This document shows, in pieces, positions 10,228 through 21,399 of a stretch of DNA of 64,000 bases; position 1 is the first letter of the stretch; each line of letters opens with the position of its first letter. The translations under genes and the position numbers were made by a program. The stretch is taken from NCBI RefSeq assembly GCF_947179165.1, contig NC_077248.1, positions 55,165,732 through 55,229,731 on the forward strand. Reading direction: 5' to 3'. The stretch is from Solanum dulcamara. Lineage: Eukaryota > Streptophyta > Magnoliopsida > Solanales > Solanaceae. The notes beneath the pieces are model-generated. The model was given only the letters and a program-made list of their open reading frames with translations. It was not told where the DNA came from and did not search any database.

Positions 10228-10841
10228 TATTCTCTATTGTCTATATAAATAAATAAAAGTTTTGAATGACATTAATGGAATATTACATAAATTATAATTT
10301 ACAATAATTTAAACTCTAAGTAAATAAATATCTTTCAAAATTTTACCTTATTAAAATTAATTAATTTATATTTCCTACATCAAAATATATTTGTATAGTT
10401 ATTATTCTCGGCTATTTTCACTTGTATAAATACATATTAGATTTTTGATTATTATTAATAATTTATAAAATTAATTTTCTCATTATGCTAATTTATTTCA
10501 TCATAGAATATCATTAGCTTATATACTTAATTAGTTTTTCTAACTTTTTTCATCCAAAAGATAATGTTTACACTTTCATAAAAAATTTATTACATGAATT
10601 CAAAAAAAATATGAAAACATCATGATATTTAAAAAAGTAAAAAAAAAAGTTGATAATAAAAGGGCATAATAGGCATTTTAACGATTTAATTAGGATAAAA
10701 GGGAGAGTTTGATTATTGTTCAAAGTTGAGGGGGAGTTTGATTTTAAAAACAAATTGAGGAGGTCAAAACGATTTTCACCCTATTAACATTCCAATCATT
10801 TTTCTTTACTAAAATATAATGCAGCATGTAGGCCCCACCAT
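10228..10841. other. AT-rich intergenic stretch
   Basis: No gene is recognised. An open frame of 61 aa at 10568-10753 (minus) is low complexity and unsupported. Confidence 0.5.
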
Positions 10842-11514
10842 GATAACATTAGGGGTGGGCATCGGTCGATTTAGTTTGGTTTTATAATTATCGATTCAGT
10901 TTATCAATTTTTAGTTTACAATACGCTAAATCAAATAATCAAATCAATTAGATATTTTTATTGATTTTCGATTTATAAGTTTTTGGTTCTTAACGGTTCG
11001 ATTTTTAATTTAACCAATAAGAAAATACTAATAAAATAAATATATGACTTCTCTAATAATTAAGAGTGATCAGACAATAATATAACTTTACAAAAAATTC
11101 GTAAATAGAAACAATAGTAACTAACATGAAAAGAACTGTACAGTGCAATATAAATAAAAGAACTAGGACAATAATATAAATTAAAGGCTAAACGACAAAG
11201 GTAGTAGCTAGTAAGATTTTTTTAAAAGCAAAGGTAGTAACTAGTAGGATACTGATATTAATATTTAATATTTATGTAGGGGTAAAATAGTAAATTACTA
11301 TAATTTTAATGAATTATCAATTTACCTTATAATCCAATATTAAAAAATTAAATCTAATTGATAACTCGATAATTTTATTTTTTAAAATCATTAAAAATTC
11401 ATTAACCCAATAAATCAATAACATTTTTTTGATTTGATTTATTAATCAGTTTGATTTTTACATACCCATTTGATTTATTAATCAGTTTGATTTTTACATA
11501 CTCATAGATAACAT
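10842..11514. mobile_element. hAT-type MITE with 8-bp target duplication GATAACAT
   Basis: GATAACAT occurs at 10842-10849 and again at 11507-11514, bracketing a 657-bp element. The left end is TAGGGGTGGGCA. The right end, reverse complemented, is TATGAGTATGTA, which matches at 7 of 12 positions, with most differences being transitions. TAGGGGTGGGCA is a common terminus of plant hAT MITEs. The last 72 bp are a 36-bp tandem duplication (11433-11468 and 11469-11504). There is no transposase. Confidence 0.8.
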
Positions 11515-11872
11515 GGTAAAGCCTAAGGCTATTTGCACTCAAAATTTATTATAACTGATTTCCAAATTATTATTTTTCATGCTAACACAAAATCTATTGA
11601 TTCAATGAGATTCATATGATGCGAAAAAAATCTTACCAAGTTTAAATACTATTAATATAAACATAATGTTTTTGCCGTACAATTTTTCTAAGTTCAACAA
11701 TGCACATAATATTTTATTATAATATTTATATTAATTAATATATTTAAAAATTAATTCAATTGAATCTTGAATTCTTTTTTAAGGATAAATAAGAAATATC
11801 TGAAGTGGCGCGACATATCATCGAACCTTCCGCTTCTTTGAACAAAACAATTATACCCGTCCGACTTCAAGA

Positions 11873-12031
11873 CTTCTCTCTCTCTCTCTAAAAATATAAA
11901 CGACTCTGCTTCACTTTTTGCGTTCTTTCCAAGTCCATATAGCCTGCCATCTTTCTGAATAACTTAATAAATTCACAACTTCTTTTTTTCTTCCCTTGAA
12001 TTTTAGAGCTTAGCGCAAGAAGAAAAATTAG
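11873..12031 (+). promoter_or_regulatory. Core promoter and 5' leader of the DRP1 gene
   Basis: A (CT)n tract occupies 11875-11889. A TATA-like ATATAAA at 11894-11900 lies 130 bp before the start codon, so transcription would start near 11925-11935. CT tracts near the start site are common in plant promoters. No upstream ATG is seen in the presumed leader. Confidence 0.5.
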
Positions 12032-15000
12032 ATGACGTCGATGAAGAGCTTAATTGGTTTGGTAAATAGAATTCAGATGGCATGTACTGCTCTTGGTGAT
12101 TATGGCGGTGCCAATAACTCCTCTTCTCTTTGGGATGAACTTCCCTCTGTTGCCGTCGTCGGTGGTCAGGTGCCTCAATTGTCAACTATTATGCCACGTT
12201 ATTATTCGGACATGTTTTATTTGACACAAATTTTCTTTTTTAAAAAATGAGTTTTAAAATTTATGGTTTAAAATATTATTTGATTATTTGTGGGGTTAAA
12301 GATCATTTCACTAAGGTTAAAAGTGTAATTTTAAGATTAAATTGTTTCCTATTATGGAGACGTGTTTTTTTAATACAGAGTAAATTGACGAAGATGGATA
12401 ATTTTTATTGCATTCACGCTGTTGTACTGATTTACGTTAATATATAAATTGCACTGTTTTTTTGTGTTGAACTCAGAGTTCAGGAAAGTCATCTGTTTTG
12501 GAAAGTATAGTTGGCCGAGATTTTCTTCCACGAGGATCAGGTCAGACGCCTTTGATCACGTCACCTTTATTCTTAATTAGGATTGGTTTTAAATAAATCA
12601 CTTGGAAAAAATATCAATTATATGTGTCTATTTGAATCACATTGGCAAATGAGTTGGATACTCATATTTTAGTAGTTTTGCAGGGATTGTTACAAGGAGA
12701 CCCTTAGTATTGCAGCTTCATAAAACGGATGAAGGGCAGCAAGAATATGCAGAATTCGGTCACCTCCCGAGAAGACGCTTTACAGATTTCTGTATGTGAA
12801 ATGATATTCAGTTTTTTTCATCTTCTAGAGGCCTTATTATAATTATTAACTACCCCTCCAAAAAGAAAAAAAATATAGTTAACTTTTAATTTTTAATTAT
12901 CTGATTCAACTTCAAATGAATAGTTAAGTACACTTGAAAAAAAAATAAGCATAGAAAATACCAAACTTGATAATGTTAGTCTGCAGTTAGTACGTTCATT
13001 TACTGTTCTTTCTCTCTTATTTTGTCTTTGAATGCGTTCACACTATTCAGTTATTCGCTGGGTGCTGGTGAAAAAGATGCTCTTTTGATATTTTCTTTTA
13101 CAGCGCTTGTACGGAAGGAGATTCAGGATGAAACTGACAGAATAACAGGGAAAACAAAGCAGATTTCTCCTGTTCCTATCCACTTGAGCATATACTCTCC
13201 AAATGGTATGCTCTCTGTTTTTGTTTTAATCTTCTAAGGAACTAATTGGAACTTCCAAAATTAACTTCATGCTTATATGAGTTTTTTTGTTTGGAGATGT
13301 TTAGTTCAAATTGCTGTTTCAATATTTCCTCAAATTATTTTCTCGTATCAAGTTGCTTTGGTGGTCTAACTCCCTATTATAACAAACAACTTCCTTTCTT
13401 GTGCTGACATTTTCATGGTTGATATGATGCACTGACAGTGGTCAATTTAACACTGATCGATTTACCTGGCTTGACCAAAGTTGCTGTTGGTATGTATTGT
13501 ACCTTTTCTCCTAATTATATGCATATTTATATTGATCTGAGTGTCTTCAATAGTATAAATTTGTTACTGCAGAGGAGCAGCCTGAGAGTGTCGTCAAAGA
13601 CATTGAAGACATGGTTCGATCTTTTGTTGAGAAGGTAATCACAATCGCAACAACTTATCTAATTGTGGTTTGACAAACTTGAACCACAGGGAATTTAGAG
13701 ATTTCACGTTCTTTTGTTTTGAAGGAACATTTAGTTAGTTGAGATTGGCCAAAGGTCGAGGTTTTTAGAACTTCCAGGCTGGGAAGGGAAAAAAAAGATT
13801 TTAATGTGAATCATTAAAGTTTTGCTCTCCAAATCTCTAGTAAACACCAGAAGGATGTCAAAGATGTTGTGAGGGTTGGTGGAGCTCAATATAGAAACTG
13901 GTGTTATGAACAAGTGAAGACGGTATACATGAGGCTAAGTAAAAGTGAGTGCAATATCACCAACAACTCAAATCAGTGGCGGCGATAGGATTTTTACTAA
14001 GGGTTTGTTTTTTTAAGAAACGGGTTCAACATCTACTATATATATAAAAAAATATTTTAACCATGTATAGACAGTGTAATTTTAGCAGAATGGGGTTCAA
14101 ATGAACCCCTCGTCCCTACCTAGCTCTGCCCTGCCTCAAATGGAATTAAGCTAACAATAGACTGATCCACTGTTAGATAATTGCATACTTTGTGCCGTAG
14201 AGCTTTCTTGGGGAGCATACATCAACAATCCCTTACATTCAGATAGAAAGGATTCCTTTCAAATTGATCACAGCGTTTCTTTCCAGGATCTATAGTCAAT
14301 ATGAATTTGCCATTATATGGTGCCAAACAGCAATTGCTCCAATATTTGTAGAAGTTGACAATTATGAGCTGGTAAATCTTTGGTGCTGGATTGCTGCATT
14401 TATCTTTCACTAGCTACTAGTTGTGAATTTGGAAAATTATGTCATCTATACATTCATCAATGTAAATAGTCCAAGACTTTATTTTAACCTTTTTGGCTAG
14501 TTTATCCTTCAGAGATCATGCACATTGGGCTTAACACTGGAACTATTGACATCTGAACTGATAACATTTTGTTTGATATGTAGCCCAACTGCATCATTCT
14601 AGCAATTTCTCCTGCGAATCAGGATATTGCTACTTCAGATGCTATAAAACTTTCAAGGGAAGTAGATCCCACAGGTATTTATACTTGAGATGTAACAAAT
14701 TGGAGTTTGTAATATTTTGAGAGAACTGTTCAGTCTCTATCTTTGTGATAATTATCCTTTAGAAGTTAAATTACTACTCATGCAGGTGAACGGACATTTG
14801 GCGTGTTGACTAAGCTTGATTTAATGGATAAAGGAACTAATGCTTTAGATGTGAGTTCTTCTATCCTCTCCATTGATTACAGACAAAAGTTAGTTTTTTT
14901 TTTGGGTTAAACTATCTTCTTTTTTAATCGAAATTGGGCTAGGGGCCTGTTTTTATTAATGAATCAAAGGGAGTTATTGACAAAAGTTTACTATTCATGT

Positions 15001-18000
15001 CTCCTAATTTTTTTAGTATTATTGAAGTTATTATTAAGTAAACAGAAATGTACCCTATCTAGCAACTTAAGCTTCAAGATAAGATGGTTGATTGTATAAC
15101 ATGGTATCGGAATAGGCAAATGTCTTGAGTTCAAATCTTACATTCGTTGTATCAATTTTTTTTCTATGTGTTTGGCCCAAGAAAAATTGAGGGAATGTTT
15201 TGAAAGATAATTAAGTAGATAAAAGTGTGTCCTAAATAACAATTTAAACTCTTAGAATCTAACAAAAAATTACGATTTGAGGGGTTAAACAATTTTTTCT
15301 TTCACTATGATCCTGCTTACATTTTAAAATATTTTTAATTGTAAAATATTGATATATACTTGCTTAGTTTTAAATTTTGTAAATGTTTTGCCAAAAAGAT
15401 GAATGGATTGATGTTCAAATTCAACTAAGAGTAGATGTTTCGATCCTTGTACTCTGAAAACCCCATTATTATTTAAGAGGCAGAGGAAATAATATTTGTC
15501 ATGGATGATCTCTTTTGACGTTATCAGCAATGAATTTATGTTCGTACAATTTGAGCATATATAATTCGGTGAATTTGGAATATCTATCCTAATTAAACTA
15601 TGAACTATTGTTGTTTCCTCCCTGTCCCACTGGTTCTCTCATTTTCTCTTTAATTTAGTGAGGACACTGAAAGCATTTGATTTTTTTTTCTAATCTAAGG
15701 TTCTTGAAGGAAGGGCTTACCGTTTGCAACTTCCTTGGGTTGGAATTGTTAATCGTTCACAAGCTGATATAAATAAAAGTGTGGACATGAACTATGCAAG
15801 AAGTAAGGAGCGTGAATATTTTGCAAGCAGTCCTGACTATGGGCATCTGGCTAGCAAGATGGGTTCAGAATATCTTGCAAAACTTCTGTCAAAGGTCCAG
15901 TTTTAGTATTGTTTGTGGAAAAGAAAGAGTCCAAAATAAATTAAAATAGAGTTAACGCTTGAGTTTTTTCTGTTTCAGCATTTGGAGTCTGTAATTAGAG
16001 CTAAAATACCAGGGATCATAACAGTTATCAATAAAAGCATAGATGAACTTGAATCTGAGATGGACCATCTTGGGAGGCCTATTTCTGTTGATGCTGGGGT
16101 GAGCTTCCTTTTGTACTGCTGTCATTGTAGTTGTTCCTTGAGATACTATATACTCAGTAACATCACAACTCCATTTCAGGCACAATTGTATACTATCTTG
16201 GAACTTTGCCGTGCTTTTGACAAGATATTTAAGGAGCATCTGGATGGAGGGTAGGTGGATTACTTCTTTGTTTCCTTAATTTGATTTGTGTAACTAGGTA
16301 GCTTCACTATGTTTGAGCAATCCAAGCTTGCATTTGCCTTGGCTACTACGGGGTAATATTTTTCATTCATGTAAAGTCATGTTCACATCCATGAAACTAG
16401 TAAGTCTGCATAGCTTGGGTTAGCATTTTCTGAGAAATACTGATAGAAGGATGTCTTCTCGATGTCAATGGTACCAGACAAAAATAATCTGTAAAAACTT
16501 CATCTGTCTATGTCGTTTACTATTTCACTAGGAGTGTAATGTTTACCTGTAAATAGGGATCATTAACTTCCAATGATAGCTTGGACCTTAATGCCCTTAT
16601 TTTAATGAAATGTTGTAGTTTATATTAAATTCGTGAAACATTGAAAAATTAAAACGCCATGAAAAAAGAACGAAAGAAATGGTGAGGTCTCTGTGAGAGG
16701 AGATATATTACTTCATTAAGATTTGTGCACAAGCCTTCTGTCCAGTTATTGTACATCCCAAACATTTGGTTTTCTTTTAATTCATTGTTTATGCTTCTTC
16801 CTCGATCCTTCTTACTATCCTCTTATTTTTTTACTGAGATTGATTGGGGTATTCGGTGTAGAATAACATACTTTTGACTTGGTTTTGGGTTTTGGAAAGC
16901 CTCATTCTCTTTTGAATTAAAAGACTGATGAACATTTGGATTATTGGTCAGTTGGAGATAAATGTAAACCCATGCAGTATACACATCTAGTGTTTGTCTG
17001 AAGTTGTTGGCTCTTACTAAAAGAGTAAGATAAAAAGAATGCCTTAGCTTTTGTAGAAAAGTGATGGTACCATATATTCTTTAACAAGTTCGGGTTTTTT
17101 CTGAATGTTGATCTTCCTGAATCGAAGAGAAAAAAAGGAGGAAGAAGATTTGAGCATGTCATTCATTTTACTCCTCCATTGGAAAGTGAGGGCACTGAGG
17201 TTCAAAAACACTAGATACCAGCTCTAATATGGCACACAAATTAATCCCCTTTATGTGTTGGTGGGAACTTAATAGATAAATTTACATATTTTTTTTAAAG
17301 TTGAGGCTTGCTTAGACATAATAACTGTGAAAAAGTTGGATATAACTTATATTTACTAGTTACATCAACAACTATGCATCAACACAAGCAAATTTGGCCT
17401 GGCTATATATGTAAGTCCTTACTGACAATCAGGGTTTATTGAAGTGAAATATTATTTTAAAAATGGTGGGCCTTAGAAGTGAATAGAGATATCATCAAAT
17501 GCAACCTGAAGTTTAAAATGGGGAAGGAAAATCAAATAATCGGAAAGAGCTCATTTAGATCAGCAGTGGTGATTCACCACAATGCATAAGGGAGAGAGAT
17601 AATTTGGAGATACACCTCTAAGGAACACATGAACACTTGTATATTTTATGTTATAAATGTACGTTAGATTCAGCTAAACAATATACGTAATTTCATTAAT
17701 TTGACATTTCTTTCAGACGTCCGGGAGGTGATCGAATTTATGGAGTTTTCGACAATCAACTTCCTGCTGCTTTAAGAAAACTCCCATTTGACCGGCACCT
17801 TTCGATACAAAATGTGAGAAAAATTGTTTCTGAAGCAGATGGCTATCAGCCTCACTTGATTGCACCTGAGCAAGGTTATAGACGGCTTATTGAGGGAGCA
17901 CTAAATTATTTTAGAGGGCCAGCTGAAGCCTCTGTAGATGCTGTAAGTACTTATTTTGAAGTTTATTGAAGTCAACTAACATACATGGCTTCTCCCTGTG

Positions 18001-19498
18001 ACAATTAAGTCGATGTCCAACTAAGCAAAAATCCATTTTTTAGGTTCACTTTGTCTTAAAGGAACTTGTGAGGAAATCTGTCGGAGAATGTCAGGTAATG
18101 TTGACCCAGCACAGGTTTGAGTTCTATTCTTCCTACTCCCCCCTTCCTCTCTTTTCTCTTCTTTTTTCTAAACATGCTGATGGAGCAGGAGTTGAAGCGG
18201 TTTCCCAGTCTGCAATCTGCAATAGCTGCAGCCTCATATGAAGCCTTGGAAAAGTATCGTGCAGAAGGTAGAAAGACAGTTTTAAGACTGGTAGACATGG
18301 AAGCTTCCTACTTGACAGTGGAGTTCTTCAGAAAACTTCCTCAAGAAGTGGAGAAAGGGGGAAATCCAGCAGCTGCACCTGCTGTAGACAGGTATGTCGA
18401 GGGTCACTTTAGGAGGATTGGGTCGAACGTATCATCTTACGTAAATATGGTGACTGATACACTGAGGAACACTATTCCCAAAGCAGTGGTTTATTGCCAA
18501 GTTAAGGAAGCCAAACAATCTTTGCTGAATTACTTCTACACTCAAATTGGGAAGAAAGAGGTACTTGCTTGGCCTCAGATTTATATTTGTGTTTAGCATA
18601 GGTTTAATATGTGCTACTAAACATTCTAGTTTTAAGTTATTTTGGAGGAAAATTTTCTATATTTATGCAGCTTAATTTTGACACACGATACTCAGAATTT
18701 GATTTTAAATTCTTTAACATGAAACTAAGGATATGATATGATTAGTCACATAATGTGCTAGAAAGACAGGATTAACTAGCATTGTGATGTCATTACATAA
18801 TTTTTTCTCTAAAATTTAAGTAATCAAAGTGCGCTGTTCCAACTGGATACTGTCCCCAACTTTGTGCTATATGAACTAAAATATGAATGACATGTGAGTC
18901 AAGAATATCATAGTAATTGCCAACTTGAGAGGCTTGATATTCTCGATTGTTCTTCTTTTTGGCAAGAGAATACATCTGAATTCTGAGTTAATATGTGTTC
19001 AAAATAAAAAAAAATCTTTTGCAGAATAAGAAGCTCCGAGTATCATAGGTCGGTTGTAAATTTTACCATGCAGGTTTTGAGTATCATCAAAGCCAATATA
19101 TTTTGAATAGAATGGGCTCTCTTAAGTGAAAGGACAGTGATAACATCATAGAGTTCAGTCTGTTTAAGTAATAATGGCTGCAACATTTACCTTTCCTGTA
19201 GTCTTGTATCTGCAATTCATAGAATAAGTTTATCTCGGTTAAATCTTCTTTTATTTCTTTCATGCAATCCAATTTGAATAATTACCCCTGAAGTGAATCA
19301 GATGAAACTTTGATTTTCATACTTCTAATGTTTCAGAGGCAGTGCTAATAGTAATTTTGGGGAAATTTTCAGGGTAAGGACCTGGCAGAACTATTAGATG
19401 AAGACCCGGCTTTGATAGGCAAAAGAGAGCAATGTGCCAAGAGGCTTGAACTATACAAGAAAGCAAGAGATGAAATTGAATCTGTATCGTTGGTTTGA
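12032..19498 (+). CDS. DRP1: Dynamin-related protein 1 (DRP1/phragmoplastin family), 15 exons
   Basis: Exons: 12032-12169, 12477-12540, 12684-12791, 13104-13205, 13439-13489, 13573-13634, 14584-14674, 14786-14850, 15700-15894, 15979-16098, 16180-16250, 17717-17942, 18044-18094, 18189-18560, 19373-19498. All introns are GT-AG, phases fit, and the frame is open for 613 aa, the usual DRP1 length. GTPase motifs: P-loop GGQSSGKSS (44-52), TRRP (71-74), DLPG (145-148), TKLD (214-217), NRSQ (245-248). The middle/stalk region follows and a GTPase effector domain ends the protein; there is no PH or proline-rich domain, as in plant DRP1. The family self-assembles on membranes and drives fission at the cell plate and in clathrin endocytosis. 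The sequence looks closest to DRP1E/DRP1C types, but the subclass is uncertain. The start is the first ATG and gives the conserved KSLIGLVN N-terminus. Deviations include EEQPES after the DLPG region, where family members usually have Gly-Gln-Pro. Confidence 0.93.
13966..14141. mobile_element. hAT-like MITE in DRP1 intron 6
   Basis: A 160-bp element (13974-14133) starts CAGTGGCGGCG and ends CTCTGCCCTG. It is flanked by ACTCAAAT (13966-13973) and CCTCAAAT (14134-14141), an 8-bp duplication with one difference. An internal GGGTTC...GAACCC pair is typical of this Solanaceae-type repeat. It lies entirely in the 949-bp intron 6 and leaves the splice sites intact. Confidence 0.65.
15055..15185 (+). 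repeat. SINE-like (tRNA-derived) remnant in DRP1 intron 8
   Basis: ACATGGTATCGGAATAGGC (near 15098) resembles a tRNA-derived A box, and GAGTTCAAATCTT (near 15128) a B box, at typical spacing. A T-rich tail follows near 15150. This is the arrangement of plant SINEs. It is degenerate and has no visible target duplication. Confidence 0.4.
16251..17716 (+). other. Intron 11 of DRP1 (1,466 bp), no content recognised
   Basis: The longest intron of the gene. I see no coding frame, known repeat boundary or RNA gene in it. Confidence 0.6.
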
Positions 19499-20194
19499 TG
19501 AGATTTGGCAGAGGAGACATTAATTCTGTATGAGTGAATTCTGTGTCATTATTTGATAGAATATATTCTTCGACTTTATAGCCTTGGACTCTTGCATTCC
19601 TTCACAGCTTATTCTGAAGAAATGTTTTTTCTTGAGATGAGGGTTTATATCGGCAGGGGCAGATCTACTAAGGGCTTAGGGAGCTTCGGTTGAAACATTG
19701 TGTACATATGTAGATATTTTACCTGCCACCAGAAGTAAACGAAGGATGCAATGGTGCCAGTAACAAAGGGTTCAAATTTACTCCGGCTGGGGGAGTTCGA
19801 ACTCACTATCCCGAAGGCGTATATGAGCTCACTTTGTTCTTCTTTTATGAACTTCATTATTGAAGCGTTACACCTAACATGAGAAGAAAAATTGACGGAC
19901 ATGATGAGTTACTAACAATAAAATAAGTTATTGGTGGAAAACTTTTAGAGTAATGAAACAGAGAAGAGCTAAATTGTGGATCCATGAAAGCAAAACAAAA
20001 AGAGATTGGTGGAAAACTTGGAAAAAGGGTCAGTTTGAAAGATCTCTTTCTAAAAACCAAAATAAACATTGAATGCTTACGGTGGTGGTCCAAAATCTCA
20101 GTAGACAAACATCATGGAAAATCTTAATATAGTCAAACCTTTCTGACATCGATTGTTCGGATATGTTTTGGTTACTATAGCAAATTAGTCTTCT
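19499..20194. other. DRP1 3' flank with a degenerate repeat
   Basis: The first roughly 150-200 bases are the likely 3' UTR. Between 19655 and 19840 a GGGGCAGATCTACTAAGGGC start and GGGTTCAAATTTACTCC block look like an old hAT-type MITE or SINE fragment without clear ends. There is no gene. Confidence 0.35.
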
Positions 20195-21230
20195 TCCAAA
20201 TACATTAAATTTTATCACTACTGAAATTAGTCCATTTTTTTAAAAAGACACTTTAACTTTGTGGGCGTTCTATTACCCCACAAAACTATTTAATATCTTT
20301 GTAAATATATACCATTTTGACTCATTTTCTCCCTATGTTTGTGGACACGCTGATGAAGCACATGAATGTATCATTTTGCTTCCAAAAATCAATTAAAAAC
20401 TGGCACGTTGCAGTTGTTTTCTCTACAAATTAATTAATTCATTTTTAAATACATCATCTTCTCCAAATTTTCAAAAGGGTCTTTGGTTGAAGATTTTAAA
20501 AAAAATTCATCACTCTCTCTTATGAAATCAGCACCAAAAGATAAGAATTCAATTTAATTTCAATCCAAAAAGTTAATTTGAAGTCGTTCAAGATTTAATT
20601 TCTTTCTTATTTTTATTTAATTTGAGAAATCCCAAGAACATTAATCTCATTCTTCTTGAATGTTGAATTTAAAAATCCTAAATTGCTAGATGAAAATGTT
20701 AGTGAGAAAGTTGGAGAAGCAGTAATGGGAGAAGAAGAACGAGTTGGGTAGCTATAAAGACAATGAAAATTTGTTCCCACGGAGGGAGAAAGGGAAAGAA
20801 TCGCTATTGTTGTTGTTGGAGATTTCTAAGTCAATTTAATCGATCTAAAGAGTAAAATTGTGAAGTGGATTGATTAATTTGAGTTAGAATTTTGTGGGTT
20901 GATGAATTTGGGTTAGAATCGCTTGATTAAAGATTGAAATTTTGAAGGAGAATTTTGTGTGTTTTTCTATTTTAAAGATTACCAAGAATTTATGTTTTTG
21001 AAAAACGATCGAAGCCATGTTAATCCATCTTTTAAATTAAATTAATTAATTAGAAGAGAGTGAGCATCACGCCCTGTTCATTGATGAGCAAATGGGTCAA
21101 ACCATCAAAATGGTATATTTGCAAAGGTATTAAATAATTTTATGGGATAATAGGACGCCTGCAAAGTTAAGGTTTCTTGTTGAAAAAATAGGACAACTTC
21201 AGTGGTGACTTTATGTCATTTCTCTAAATT
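20195..21230. mobile_element. Long-TIR Mutator-like nonautonomous element
   Basis: The left 170 bp and the reverse complement of the right 170 bp align along their length. Shared blocks include ACTTTG, GGCGT(T/C)CTATTA(C/T)CCCA, TATTTAAT and AATATA(TA)CCATTTTGA. Inverted repeats of well over 100 bp on a 1-kb element without transposase fit Mutator-like MITEs. I could not find an unambiguous 9-bp duplication, so the outer ends are good to about 15 bases. The interior (20370-21060) has no coding potential. Confidence 0.7.
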
Positions 21231-21399
21231 TTATTTATTCATTTAATTAAAAGCAGACACCTTTTCGCATTGAAGCGTTGTTACTTTTCGAATGAGTTGT
21301 GACTTTTCTAAAGGGTTATGACTTTTCTGACAAGGCACATTAAGTACTTGTTCATACTACCTTTTGTTCGTTATAAATAAAAGGATTTCCTCTCAATCA
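21231..21399. repeat. Copy 1 of a 283-bp AT-rich LTR-like repeat
   Basis: This stretch, with GGGTTATGACTTTTCT, TTGTTCATACTAC and TATAAATAAAAGG, recurs just right of the gypsy element at 27336 and again at 27619. The TATAAATA box suggests part of an LTR or TRIM. The gypsy element 21400-27335 sits between copies. Confidence 0.6.

Noticed and set aside
12003..12185. Minus-strand ORF over DRP1 exon 1
   Set aside because: Shadow of the real exon, which is in frame with the downstream exons.
15724..15906. 60-aa ORF as a separate small gene
   Set aside because: It is exon 9 of DRP1 read through its donor site.
18056..18298. Minus-strand 80-aa ORF over DRP1 exons 13-14
   Set aside because: Antisense shadow; the plus frame encodes conserved stalk-region sequence.
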